From Uloborus plumipes (lineage: Eukaryota; Arthropoda; Arachnida; Araneae; Uloboridae), in assembly GCA_038373865.1 (NCBI GenBank), contig JAXGGA010000489.1, forward strand, positions 1-64,000: 64,000 nt of DNA. Direction: 5' to 3'. Within the stretch, counting starts at the first letter, position 1; each line of letters begins with the position of its first letter. Positions 53,055 to 63,217 of the stretch are shown here, one piece after another. The translations under genes and the position numbers were made by a program. The notes beneath the pieces are model-generated. The model worked only from the letters and a program-made list of their open reading frames with translations. It searched no databases and was not told the DNA's origin.

Positions 53055-56000
53055 ATGGTGATTACTCGAGCAATGGATGAACAACTGAAACAACTCCTTG
53101 ATGCGATCAACGCTGTTAAAAGTGAATTAAAAAATGACATGGCTACTAATCAAGAACAATTAAAAAATGATCTGGCTACTAATCAAGAACAATTAAAGAA
53201 TGAGCTGGCTACTAATCAAGAACAATTAAAAAATGATCTCGCTGCTAATCAAGAAGAAATTAAAAGCGATCTAACGTCAATGAAAAGTTTGGTGGAAAGT
53301 AAATTTACCAATATAGAAAATAAAGTGGAGGTTCTAGAAGAAAAAGTTGATAGCATTGAGAACCGAATCACCACAGTAGAAAACCATATGGAAAAGAAAA
53401 TTAAAGAACTTGAATCGAAGTTATCAGCATCCTGCAACAACTCAAGTGACTGTGTAGCTGCAGCTGGAACTTCTCGTCCATCCATCAAACTGGCTACGTT
53501 TGACGGAAAGACCTCGTGGAATATTTACAAGAAGCAGTTCCTCATCGTTGCAGAAGCAAACTCCTGGGACTCTTCCACGAAGGCCTGTCACCTTGCAGCC
53601 TCGCTGAGAGGGGATGCAGCTGAAATACTACAGACCTTCCCAGAGGACAAGCACCGTGACTTCGAAGCCTTATCATCGGCCTTGGAGCTTCGCTTTGGCG
53701 AATCCTGCCAAAAAGAATTCAGCCAACTTCAGCTCAAATCCCGACTCCAGAGGGCTGGAGAGACTTTGCAAGGTTTTGCAGCAGACGTTGAGAGGCTTTC
53801 CCATCTCGCCTTCTCGGACTGTCCTTCGAGTGTTCGCGATAGCCTGGCCCTGAACTACTTTATAGACGGAGTGCGAAGTCCGGAAATTCAGACGGCTCTC
53901 CGGATGGCGGACATCAAAGATCTTAAATCCGGTCTGGTCTACGCAATGAAGTTCGAGGCTGCACAGCAAATGTCCCGCAAGGATCGCCATTCGACCAGAG
54001 GCGTGGAAGTGAGTGCCCAAGATTTGAACTCAACTCGTCTCTCGGACATTGAGCGACAAATCAAAGAGATGTCGGGGACCCTGAAGAAGATTGCGGCTCA
54101 CAAAGACCAAGGTAGACAAACACAGAAGTGCTGGAAATGTGGCGGTGAGGGCCACGTACGAAGGAATTGCGAAGCTCGCCAAGAAAAGAAGACGTCTCCC
54201 AAACTTTTCCAGATTTCCCCAAGAAGTGGCGGCTGCAACGGACTCTTCATTTACGCTTATGTGAATGGGTTTCCCTGCGAAATGATTGTGGACACAGGAG
54301 CCAACGTTACCATTATTAAGACTGATGTAGCTCGTCAATTTGGACTCAAGATCTTATGGACGCCGCCCTGCGTTACTCTCCAAACTGTGACAGGTGACAA
54401 AATCGAGATTGAAGGAAAAGTGAACTTAGAAATAATGTTCGGGAGTGCCACTTACCATCACACGGCATTCGTCGCTGACATTACAGATCCCTTCATTCTC
54501 GGATTGGACTTTTTGAGAAAATTTGATTTTTCTATTGACTGTAGAAATAATGAGCTGCACTCGATGAGGGAAGACATAGTAATTTTCAATACCGAAAATA
54601 ACTTAAAATCCGCTCATCAAATAATAGCCCAAACTGATTCATTGATTCCCTCTAGATCAGAAATACTAATACCTGGCTCCCTCAAGGAAAACAACAGCTT
54701 TAAATTCGGCCTCATTGAATATCCTAACCAGAGTAATAGCCCAAAAGGAGTACTAGTGGCATCTACGCTTGTGGACCTTTCAAGGAATGCAGTTCCTGTG
54801 AGAGTCGCCAATGTAAGTGAAAGACCGAGGAATATCAAGAAAGGAGAAGTGTTGGCAACGTGTACTCCCGTAAACTGCATCATTAGAAGAATTGATTCCT
54901 CCGAGACTGTGTCTTCCGAATCCTTGACTTCGAAATTAATTGGGAGTGCACCATTATCGAAGGATCAAAGATACGCTGCGGAAAAATTGGTGGACAACTT
55001 CAAGCAGGTGTTTTCATCTACATCCGAAGACGTTGGTCGCACGAGTTTAACGCAGCATAGGATCGACACTGGAGATCATCCCCCTATCAAGCAGCATCCA
55101 AGACGACTACCGTTCGCCAAGAAGGAAGAGGTTGAGATCCTCGTAAAAGAGATGCAGGAGAATGACGTCATCGAACCATCATCCAGTCCTTGGGCATCCC
55201 CTATCGTCTTGGTCCGAAAGAAAGACGGCTCCACCAGATTTTGTGTTGATTACCGACGCCTGAATGACATCACCAAGAAGGACAGTTATCCTCTTCCACG
55301 GATCGATGACACTCTGGATACCCTTTCCGGACACAAGTGGTTTTCGACCCTGGATTTAAAGAGCGGCTACTGGCAGGTGGAGATACACCCCGACGACCGA
55401 GAGAAGACGGCGTTTACAACCGGACAAGGCTTGTGGCAGTTTAAAGTGATGCCGTTCGGCCTCTGCAATGCACCAGCCACGTTCGAGCGTCTTATGGAGT
55501 CAGTATTACGAGGACTTTCTTATGAATCCTGTCTTGTCTACTTGGACGACATCATCATCATAGGACGCAGTTTTGAGGAACATTTGGCTAATTTTAGGAA
55601 GGTGCTGCAGAAGCTTAAGGAAGCCAACCTGAAGTTAAGCCCGTCCAAGTGTAATCTGTTCCGCCGTGAGGTGAACTACCTTGGTCACATTATCTCTTCA
55701 GAGGGTGTACGAACAGATCCAGATAAGGTATCCGCAGTCAAGAATTGGAGCCGCCCCGAAAATGTTCATCAGCTGCGAAGCTTCCTGGGGCTCTGCACGT
55801 ACTACAGGAAGTTTGTGAAGGGTTTTTCCAATATTGCACGACCTTTGCATAAGCTGACGGAGAGCAAACGAAAATTTGAATGGTCCAAAGAATGCGAGGA
55901 TGCATTTCTACAGCTGAAGGAGGCTTTAACATCAACGCCTATTCTCTCTTATCCTCAGCCTGGAAAATCCTTCATACTTGACACTGATGCGAGCCACGAG

Positions 56001-57746
56001 AGCGTTGGAGCTGTTTTATCTCAAGAAATAGACGGTAACGAACATGTCATTGCCTACTGGAGCAAATGCTTATCCAAGTCGGAGCGAAATTATTGTGTCA
56101 CGAGAAAGGAATTGCTCGCCATAGTTAAAGCTGTAGAACATTTCCATCATTACCTCTACGGCCGTAAATTCCTGCTCCGGACTGATCATGCCTCTTTAAC
56201 CTGGCTGTTGAATTTCAAGAATCCAGAGGGCCAGGTAGCCAGGTGGATACAGCGGCTCCAGGAATATGACATCGAGATTAAGCACCGAAAAGGTTCGTCA
56301 CACGGTAATGCTGACGCATTATCAAGAAGACCTTGTTCCGAGAACTGCCATTATTGCTCCCGAATTGAGAAACAGTACGGGATGACAATCCCTACTGCCT
56401 GTCAAGTTACTGCTACTTCATCATCTTCAGATCCTGATCCATGGAGTGACGACCAAGTTAGAAAAGATCAGCTTGAAGACCCAGACCTAAAGCCTATCAT
56501 AGAGTTAATGGAAAAGGACAGTCGGCGACCTAGTTGGCAAGACGTTTCTCTCTACAGTCCTGCGACGAAAAGATACTGGGCTCTATGGAAATCTCTCCAG
56601 TTGCGAAATGGCGTCCTGTATCGGAAATGGGAATCTGACGATGGTAAAGCATTCAAATGGCAGTTACTCCTTCCCAGATCAAGAATTCCAGACGTTCTAA
56701 AGGAATTGCACAGTAGTCCGACTGGAGGACACTTTGGTATCCTGAAAACCCTCCACAAGGTTCGAGAGCGCTTCTTCTGGAGCAAGGCGAAGGATGACGT
56801 GGAGAAGTGGTGTCATTCTTGTGACGCCTGTGCTGCCCGTAAAGGACCGAAGAGAAGAAGCCGCGGGAAACTACATCTTTACAACGTAGGAGCTCCTTTC
56901 GAACGAATCGGGATCGACATTCTTGGTCCTCTACCGAAAACTACTGATGGGAACAAATACATCCTCGTTGCCATTGACTATTTCACCAAATGGCCCGAAG
57001 CATATTTCATTCCGGATCAAGAAGCTACCACTGTAGCAGAGACTCTAGTCCAGAATTGGATCTCGAGATATGGGACACCTTTGCAGATCCATTCCGATCA
57101 GGGAAGAAACTTCATCTCTGCTGTGTTTAAGGGCCTATGTGATATCCTCAAAATTGAGAAAACTCGAACGACACCACTACACCCACAATCGGACGGCATG
57201 GTGGAGAGATTCAACAGGACAATCCTTAATAATCTCTCGCTTATGGTCTCCAAAAATCAACAGGATTGGGACAAGAAACTTCCTCTGTTCCTGCTGGCCT
57301 ACCGCAGTGCTGTCCACGAGACCACCGGATATTCCCCATCACAGATGCTCTTCGGCCGAGAGCTTCGGCTGCCTTGTGATCTCGTCTTCGGTCTCCCTCC
57401 AGATGCGCCTTCATCGCCTGAGGAGTACGTCCAGGATCTCCAGGCCCGGTTGGAAGACGTTCATCACTTTGCACGGGAGCGAATCAACATCGCGACGGAG
57501 AAGATGAAGACCCGATACGACACAAGGTCCACTGGTCATGACTTTCAAGAAGGTGACAAAGTATGGCTATGGAATCCCATCCGACGTAAAGGTCTGTCAC
57601 CCAAATTGCAGTCGCATTGGGATGGACCTTACACAGTTCTCCACCGGCTGAACGACGTCGTAGTGAGGATCCAGAAGTCATCACATTCAAAACCTAGGGT
57701 TGTCCATTATGATCGGCTAGCCCCATACTATGGCCATAGTTCGTAA
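53055..57746 (+). CDS. Ty3/gypsy Gag-Pol polyprotein
   Basis: A single frame of 1563 residues, with Gag and Pol fused without a frameshift. Residues 23-72 are an 11-residue repeat (core EQLKNDLATNQ), the start of a coiled coil that extends to about 125. A capsid-like gag region follows (about 145-330), then a CCHC zinc knuckle at 359-372 (CWKCGGEGHVRRNC). The aspartic protease has its active site DTG at 413-415. Reverse transcriptase has VDYRRLND around 731-738, Asp767 in LDLKSGYW and YLDD at 829-832. RNase H begins at DTDAS (976-980). Integrase has an HHCC zinc finger (H1219, H1226, C1256, C1259) and catalytic D1288, D1348 and E1384 (DD35E). A GPY/F-like DGPYTVL module lies near the C-terminus; no chromodomain is seen. 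A second in-frame ATG at 53073 is an alternative start. All key catalytic residues are present. It acts in cytoplasmic particles (Gag, RT) and the nucleus (integrase). The clade is not assigned. Confidence 0.96.
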   Translation: MVITRAMDEQLKQLLDAINAVKSELKNDMATNQEQLKNDLATNQEQLKNELATNQEQLKNDLAANQEEIKSDLTSMKSLVESKFTNIENKVEVLEEKVDSIENRITTVENHMEKKIKELESKLSASCNNSSDCVAAAGTSRPSIKLATFDGKTSWNIYKKQFLIVAEANSWDSSTKACHLAASLRGDAAEILQTFPEDKHRDFEALSSALELRFGESCQKEFSQLQLKSRLQRAGETLQGFAADVERLSHLAFSDCPSSVRDSLALNYFIDGVRSPEIQTALRMADIKDLKSGLVYAMKFEAAQQMSRKDRHSTRGVEVSAQDLNSTRLSDIERQIKEMSGTLKKIAAHKDQGRQTQKCWKCGGEGHVRRNCEARQEKKTSPKLFQISPRSGGCNGLFIYAYVNGFPCEMIVDTGANVTIIKTDVARQFGLKILWTPPCVTLQTVTGDKIEIEGKVNLEIMFGSATYHHTAFVADITDPFILGLDFLRKFDFSIDCRNNELHSMREDIVIFNTENNLKSAHQIIAQTDSLIPSRSEILIPGSLKENNSFKFGLIEYPNQSNSPKGVLVASTLVDLSRNAVPVRVANVSERPRNIKKGEVLATCTPVNCIIRRIDSSETVSSESLTSKLIGSAPLSKDQRYAAEKLVDNFKQVFSSTSEDVGRTSLTQHRIDTGDHPPIKQHPRRLPFAKKEEVEILVKEMQENDVIEPSSSPWASPIVLVRKKDGSTRFCVDYRRLNDITKKDSYPLPRIDDTLDTLSGHKWFSTLDLKSGYWQVEIHPDDREKTAFTTGQGLWQFKVMPFGLCNAPATFERLMESVLRGLSYESCLVYLDDIIIIGRSFEEHLANFRKVLQKLKEANLKLSPSKCNLFRREVNYLGHIISSEGVRTDPDKVSAVKNWSRPENVHQLRSFLGLCTYYRKFVKGFSNIARPLHKLTESKRKFEWSKECEDAFLQLKEALTSTPILSYPQPGKSFILDTDASHESVGAVLSQEIDGNEHVIAYWSKCLSKSERNYCVTRKELLAIVKAVEHFHHYLYGRKFLLRTDHASLTWLLNFKNPEGQVARWIQRLQEYDIEIKHRKGSSHGNADALSRRPCSENCHYCSRIEKQYGMTIPTACQVTATSSSSDPDPWSDDQVRKDQLEDPDLKPIIELMEKDSRRPSWQDVSLYSPATKRYWALWKSLQLRNGVLYRKWESDDGKAFKWQLLLPRSRIPDVLKELHSSPTGGHFGILKTLHKVRERFFWSKAKDDVEKWCHSCDACAARKGPKRRSRGKLHLYNVGAPFERIGIDILGPLPKTTDGNKYILVAIDYFTKWPEAYFIPDQEATTVAETLVQNWISRYGTPLQIHSDQGRNFISAVFKGLCDILKIEKTRTTPLHPQSDGMVERFNRTILNNLSLMVSKNQQDWDKKLPLFLLAYRSAVHETTGYSPSQMLFGRELRLPCDLVFGLPPDAPSSPEEYVQDLQARLEDVHHFARERINIATEKMKTRYDTRSTGHDFQEGDKVWLWNPIRRKGLSPKLQSHWDGPYTVLHRLNDVVVRIQKSSHSKPRVVHYDRLAPYYGHSS
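53121..53270 (+). repeat. 33-bp in-frame tandem repeat in gag
   Basis: About four and a half units encoding EQLKN(D/E)LATNQ. The unit length is a multiple of three, so unit number can change without breaking the frame. The encoded repeat is strongly helical and heptad-compatible. Confidence 0.85.
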
Positions 57747-57965
57747 AGTAAATCTAAAGCTACCATGGTAATTTGTTTGTAAATTTTGTAAATAACTTTT
57801 GCCTTTAATTGTTTGTAATATTACTCTATCAATGTTATTATTTCGTTCATGTTCTCATTGTTATTGTTTATCATGTTTATGATTGGTCATCATGTAATGT
57901 GTGCATCTGTAAGTCTTCCCTTGCTTCCTTTCTGGGGATTGTACTGCCCGGGACGTGCAGTCCTT
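57747..57965 (+). other. 3' untranslated segment of the gypsy element
   Basis: A+T-rich sequence between the pol stop codon and the polypurine tract. No envelope or other frame is recognisable. Confidence 0.7.
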
Positions 57966-57978
57966 GGGAAGGGGGCAA
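57966..57978 (+). other. polypurine tract
   Basis: GGGAAGGGGGCAA directly before the 3' LTR; the expected primer for plus-strand DNA synthesis. Confidence 0.85.
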
Positions 57979-58590
57979 TGTTACAAATCTTGTAAATAGT
58001 TGTTGTTTTTCCTGCCTTGCATCATTTTCATTAGTTTTGGTTTTATCTGACGTCATGTTGCAAAAGTATCTGAAGATATCACTTTTATCACTTGTATACC
58101 GGCCCCGTAACACTTTGTAGTTTTTACACTTGCCCTAACTTTAATAAGCGTGAAGACATTTTCGCTCGGAGTGGTGTTTTTCTTTTTATTTCTAGCGTTT
58201 TCTTGAATGAATTGTTTAAAGTTATGAATGATTTGGAATATTCCAGATATTACTAGAAAGTTGTCGGGAATTCTTTCCGTGTATAAATAGCTGGCCTTGA
58301 ACACAAGTCAGTCAGTTATTTTCAGATTTGATTCTGGTGACTCGTTTTTCATCCGCTTGGGCGGATGGTTGTTTTGCTTTTGTAATTGCTTAATTACTGT
58401 TCACGTTTGATACGTGGTGCTGAGTTACTGTTGAGAGTACAGTGTACTGTTGGCTGCCTAATTGCTGATGTTTAGCAATTGTTTTCTGCTCTTATTGTAA
58501 ATAGTGTACATACTTGTAAATAAATTTATAGTTACTTCCTCAAGATTGGAATGCTCATTTGAAGAAAGTTGAAGGTGCTACGGACTCGTT

Positions 58591-58593
<3 letters not shown>
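57979..58593 (+). repeat. 3' LTR of the gypsy element
   Basis: Same 615 bp as the 5' LTR at an offset of 5636. AATAAA at 58519-58524 would end the transcript. Confidence 0.95.

Positions 58594-58671
<78 letters not shown>
58594..58671. repeat. (TA)n microsatellite, right segment
   Basis: About 78 bp of TA after the gypsy element, the right remainder of the interrupted tract. Confidence 0.95.
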
Positions 58672-58673
<2 letters not shown>

Positions 58674-58795
58674 CATTTTTTAAGTGTTTAAAATAGGGTT
58701 AATTAAATCCCAAAAAATACAAGAAGACACAAAAATACAAAAGTGTACTGATATGTCAGCGCAAAGCCGCTAGGAACAATGGCAGTTAGAGAATA

Positions 58796-59166
58796 ATCAA
58801 AAATACAAGGGGAAATAGTGAAATGGCGAACCAAGGACTGGCACGCCATCAGGGGGAAGACCAGATCCCGGGTTCTCAAGGACCTTTTATCTGACATGAG
58901 GGAAGTCAGTTCAGTTCACGTCTGGTACTTTTTCATGTGAGTACTTGACTTTTTCAACCTTTTTGGTGTTTGACAGCGTTCCATTTTTTTCTTTTGCTGG
59001 TGTTCATGTTTCATTTTATTCAAGGCTCTTGGGGAAGGTGACATGTTATTGGGACCTTCCCTCATGTCAGATAGAAAGGGCCTCGCGAGCCAGGGATCTG
59101 GTCTTCCCCCTGATGACGTGCCAGTCCTTGGTTCTCCATTTCACAACTTCCTTTTGTATTTTTGAT
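58796..59166. repeat. inverted repeat with 110-bp arms
   Basis: The left arm (58796-58905) includes CCAAGGACTGGCACGCCATC and CTGACATGAGGGAAG. The right arm (59056-59166) mirrors it with a few differences. The spacer is about 150 bp. No target duplication is clear, and the right end runs into a TA tract. Probably a foldback MITE. Confidence 0.7.
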
Positions 59167-59194
59167 TTTATATATATATATATATATATATATA

Positions 59195-59849
59195 CAGGGT
59201 GTCCACTCCTATCGTGGACCAATAGCTAATTTCTAAACCGTTAGAGATACGCATATAGTTCATTTAGGAAAAAATCTCCAAATTACGAAAGGAATTTTGG
59301 GTCTATTCAATGTTTTTCAAAAAATCAAATTTTGAAAGAGTTACGAAATTTAAATTTTTATACAGCCCCCCAGTCCTATCAATCATATTTAGTAAAACAT
59401 TCTTGACACTGTAACATTTAAAACTAAAAAAAATCACTGTTCTACCATAAAAATTGACAGAGTTATGACGTTTTGAAAAATCAAGATTTTGAAGGATTTC
59501 GCATACGGTCCTTTCGCATACGGTGATCTCTCGATGACGTCATGAAATAATGCAAAATCTTGATTTTTCAAAACGTTATAACTCGTTCAATTTTTGTGGT
59601 AGAAGAGTGATTTTTTTTAGTTTTAAACGTTACAGTGTCAAGAATGTTTTACTAAATATGATTGATAGGACTGGGGGGCTGTATAAAAATTTAAATTTCG
59701 TAACTCTTTCAAAATTTGATTTTTTGAAAAACACTGAATAGACCCAAATATCCTTTCGTAATTTGGAGATTTTTTCCTAAATGAACTATATGCGTATCTC
59801 TAACGGTTTAGAAATTAGCTATTGGTCCACGATAGGAGTGGACACCCTG
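59195..59849. mobile_element. palindromic MITE with CAGGGTGTCCACTCC tips
   Basis: TA-flanked (59193-59194 and 59850-59851). Tips CAGGGTGTCCACTCCTATCG on both ends. The arms pair at a constant coordinate sum of 119044 down to 59491/59553, so they are 297 bp each with no net indel and few mismatches. The 61-bp spacer contains TGACGTCA and a repeated CGCATACGG word. No coding capacity; Tc1/mariner-like by target site. Confidence 0.85.
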
Positions 59850-59851
59850 TA

Positions 59852-60805
59852 TATATAAATTACGTGTCCCTGTGTTTGTGGCCAATGGACTCCTCAGCTA
59901 CTGAACCGATTTTAACCAAATTTTGCACGCAGTTTCAGTTTGGTCCAACTTAAATGATAGGATAGTTTTTATCTCAATTTAGGACCGCAATATATTTTTT
60001 ATTGCAAATTATCTATTTAGCTAAAATGTCTTATTCACTAAGCCTTTTTTGACACCTCCATGGCTGAGCGACATAAAACACACGTTCTGGCAGCTTCCGG
60101 AGCGCCGTAAACAGGATGTAAGTTTGCGGTACGTTGAGTGTTATTTGACTTTTTTGTGAAGTAAATTATAAACAAACGCGTTACTTCCCTTGAAATTTAT
60201 ATGTGATAAGCTGTCAGAAACGATTGTCACTTAAAAGTTTTTACGCCTCTGAGGCTGAGAGGTGGAAAGCGCTTGGTGGGATAGCACCTGGACTGCATTT
60301 AAGTGGTTGTTCTTCTTACTACTATTATATATACAAAAGTTTGTTTGGATGGATTTATGGATGGAGCAGTCAGTTGATAAGCAGTCCGAAAAAATTATGT
60401 TTTTAACTAAGCATTTTTTGTGCCTCTGTCGTCGGGCGACATAAAGCACATGTTCTGACAGCTTCTGGAGCGCAGTAAAATAGGTTGTAAATACAGAAAC
60501 AATAAAGGCTTGGTTTCCTAGATTCGTCGCCGACGCCGGGCACGACGCGCTGGAATCAGAACCAGTTTGATTGGAGCGTGGCGTGAAGCGACTTTAATCT
60601 GCTGCTCAGGCGCATGCGCAGAAGGTGGCGGCGTCTGTCGCCTCGCCAGAGATCGACGATTTCACTCCTAGGAAACCGGGCCTTAATGGATGATTAATGT
60701 AGGTACTTATTTTTTTTTGTATTTTCTAATAAAAAAACTTAATAAATTCAAAAATTTGCTTATTTATAGCCTTTAAGGCGGAACAGAGTTCGCCGGGTCA
60801 GCTAG
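59852..60805 (+). mobile_element. Helitron-like element (3' end clear, 5' end obscured)
   Basis: The 3' end has a hairpin formed by GGCGGAAC and GTTCGCC, then GGGTCAGCTAG before a host T (60806), which is the Helitron pattern. The 5' side begins in TATATAAATTACGTGTCCC, next to a TA tract where the MITE at 59195 has inserted, so the 5' TC is not identifiable. A 65-bp word group (CGACATAAA...GTTCTG...CAGCTTC...GGAGCGC) occurs twice, near 60068 and 60429. No Rep/helicase. A Harbinger-like MITE is nested inside. Confidence 0.6.
60506..60683. mobile_element. PIF/Harbinger-like MITE (TAA target site)
   Basis: 178 bp flanked by TAA (60503-60505 and 60684-60686). Tips AGGCTTGGTTTCCTAG on the left and AGGCCCGGTTTCCTAG read in from the right, with GTCG/CGCC-rich words just inside both ends. 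The three-base TAA duplication suits PIF/Harbinger. It is markedly G+C-rich relative to the window and contains GCGCATGCGC (60611-60620). Confidence 0.65.
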
Positions 60806-60838
60806 TTATATATATATATATTAATTATGCTACAGCAG

Positions 60839-61003
60839 TAAATACATAAAATTTGATGTATTTGAAACAGCAAAAGTGAAACATTGTTTTATTTTATTTT
60901 AACTGTAAAACACAAACTGTGATTGTGACAATTTTACAGCTAGAATAAAAAAAAACAATGTTTCACTTTTGCTGTTTCAAATACATCAAATTTTACGTAT
61001 TTA
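60839..61003. repeat. small palindromic MITE-like repeat
   Basis: TAAATACATAAAATTTGATG at the left mirrors CATCAAATTTTACGTATTTA at the right. The arms continue for about 65-70 bp through GAAACAGCAAAAGTGAAAC and ACTGTAAAA, around a spacer of about 25 bp. No clear target duplication. Confidence 0.7.
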
Positions 61004-63060
61004 AACAAACGTATTCACTTTATCCCATGTAGAAATGCTAGAACAGAGGAAGCATAGGATATTCGATTTTCCACTCATAACATTTCTACTCCATTACTCT
61101 TTGACACTGAATGTGACTATACCTACCTAAAGGAAATCTTCAGAAAAGTATTGCATACGTTTAAGAGCTATTTCAAGAGCTGCGTAGAGTGAGAGGTCAT
61201 TTAAGATGCATTTGAACTTTATTCTACCTCAGTGACTTTCAATATTTGATGAAGTGTGTGTGCTACTACCGCCTCTCAAACCACGTGAATGGGTTTTATG
61301 TAGCTTTAAATTTAGGGCGATGAAAATTTATGCGGTAGGAAACTTTGGAAATGTAGGATATACTATGATGTCTCAAAATGGGAAGCAAAGTTTCTGAGAT
61401 TTTAAGTTTTAATTAAAATGAATTATTGGTTGCTTATTTATTGAAGTTCACACTACTTGTTTGAGATCGGATTAAATTTTCATATCATTCATTAAAACTT
61501 TTACTAGTTTTTTTTTTTAAAGTATTCTTAAAAATCATACGTTTTATGTTTGTAATAGTGTTTCATGAAAATCTAAGGTTCAGTTTTAATTCTTAAACAT
61601 AAAATTTCCTACATATGCATATGGAATGCATATGAAATGCATATGGAATATATAAATTCATAAGTTTATATTAGTTTTAGTATATGTGCAAATTACAATG
61701 CAAATAACAACTTTAATATTTACACTTTACTAGACAGTAACTTAACTTGACACTGAACGTCACTACGTGCGGAGCCAATAAGAGCTCACAAGCAGTCAGC
61801 GATATCCTCTAATTCGCCAAGTAGGCTGTGACGTTTTATCTAGCTCGTTTTTCATAGGCTAACGTCACGCAAACGTCACGCTGACGTCACGATGTTGTTG
61901 TCAAGAAACGTTGCAGTGTAGTATATCATTTTTTTTTTCAAATCCTATATTAAAGTACACAACTAGATGTAATTTATTCGGATCATATCATGGGGCAGTA
62001 GGTGATGCATGTGTCCTCCGTCTAAATAATCATAATCGTATGATAGGTTAGGTTGTACCTTATTATGCTATTCATTTGCATAGCAAAAATTTTAATGATC
62101 ATGGTGAAAACTTTTGTTTATTTTCCTTCTTTATTTTTAAGTTTGTTAGTGTTGCTTTAGTTTACTGATTTCTTTTGAACAACCTGTACTTATTTTAGGT
62201 TATCTCTTCCAGCATTTTTTCATAATATACTAATGTTTTTAACCTGGTTTTCATTTATGATATGTGCATTAAAATTTATGTTTCTGCACGTTGTTTAAGT
62301 AATTAAACTTGTCAAACATTAAATCATGTTAAAAAAATTACAAAAGCTAAAAACTGGGTGGGTGAGGGGGGGGGTATCATGTGTTTCTTGTCGTAACACC
62401 GAAACCTCTGCACTATGTCTTTTTCTCCTATAGTGCGCTCCTGCAACTTTGAAAAGTAAAAAAAAAAAAAAAAATGGTCATTTTTTACATAATACTTGAT
62501 TGTTTCGTTCGAATGCTTTGGTCTTTCAACTCTTCAATTTCTGTATGCTTTCCATTACAGACTTCTTAGTTTTTAGTAATATTATTTTTTAATTAAAAAA
62601 ACTACTTGAAGATAGAATCATAGTCACGCAGTTTTTGGAATAGGGCTCTATCTTATGGATTCTGAAATATTATTAGATAAATGCAGTCTCTCGTGTTAAT
62701 TAGGTAATTTAATTATTTTTTTTTCTATTTGAAAGTTCGAGTGTGAAGTAGAGTAATACTTTTGCCTCCCTAAAGAATTATCTTTTTGAATTTATAAGCT
62801 TCTTTTTAGCAGAATTACTTCCCAAAAACTGGACGTTTTCTTAAATATAGTGTCTCTCAATTTTATATAATTTTCTGTACTATTCCTTTATTAAATGGAC
62901 AATTATTGCTTCTGATAATTGATAAACTAACGTAAAACGGAGGACAACTAGTTCTTTATAAGTGTTTGGTTTTTTAGAGGATCTCTTGCAACTTCATGAA
63001 GTGTACAGAATTACTACACAGTGAATATCATTCCAGCATTGCATCATTTATTTTTCTTAA
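61004..63060. other. A+T-rich non-coding stretch
   Basis: No gene recognised. It contains a small tandem GGAATGCATAT/GAAATGCATAT repeat (61611-61650) and a G+C-richer patch with CRE-like words (separate entry). A G run lies near 62366-62375. Confidence 0.5.
61861..61891. promoter_or_regulatory. cluster of ACGTCACG words including a CRE
   Basis: AACGTCACG, AACGTCACG and TGACGTCACG occur in tandem within 31 bp. A related TGACGTT lies at 61829 and GAACGTCAC at 61757. CCAAT is at 61777. TGACGTCA is the canonical CREB/ATF site. No gene is visible downstream, so a promoter role is unproven; it could also belong to an unrecognised mobile element. Confidence 0.35.
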
Positions 63061-63063
63061 GCA

Positions 63064-63217
63064 CTCGTCCTCATACCGTGGCTGAACTAAAGAAAAGGCT
63101 GCGTACAGCTGGGGAAGAGATCCCCCTGAACGCGCATGATTGCGTGGTGGAAGCTTTCATTCGGACGACTGGAGAAAAACGTTGATCATGATTTCAACCA
63201 TCTCTATGGTGTCATAT
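63064..63217 (+). pseudogene. frameshifted mariner-type transposase C-terminal remnant
   Basis: In one frame the sequence reads PHTVAELKKRLRTAGEEIP, then HDCVVEAFIR; shifting frame near 63170 it continues RLEKNVDHDFNHL. That pattern (helix starting P-x-T-x-x-E-L, then EIP, then a basic F-x-R-R-L-E segment near the end) resembles the C-terminus of Tc1/mariner-family transposases. Only about 50 residues remain and no catalytic residue is included. No paired TIRs were found around it. The match is by eye and short. Confidence 0.45.

Larger units (their letters stand above)
52343..58593 (+). mobile_element. complete Ty3/gypsy LTR retrotransposon (6251 bp)
   Basis: Order: 5' LTR (52343-52957), primer-binding site, leader, one 1563-residue Gag-Pol frame, polypurine tract, and 3' LTR (57979-58593). 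Both LTRs are 615 bp, and by eye I found no difference between them. ATAT on both sides fits a 4-bp target duplication, although the host is a (TA)n tract. Protease, reverse transcriptase, RNase H and integrase come in that order, which is Ty3/gypsy, not copia. There is no envelope frame after pol. Identical LTRs and an open frame point to recent insertion. Confidence 0.95.

Noticed and set aside
53249..57690. Minus-strand and alternate-frame ORFs within the gypsy element
   Set aside because: Shadows of the Gag-Pol frame; no motifs of their own.
57747..57965. Envelope gene after pol (which would make it an errantivirus-like element)
   Set aside because: Only about 220 bp lie between pol and the polypurine tract, with no env-like frame.
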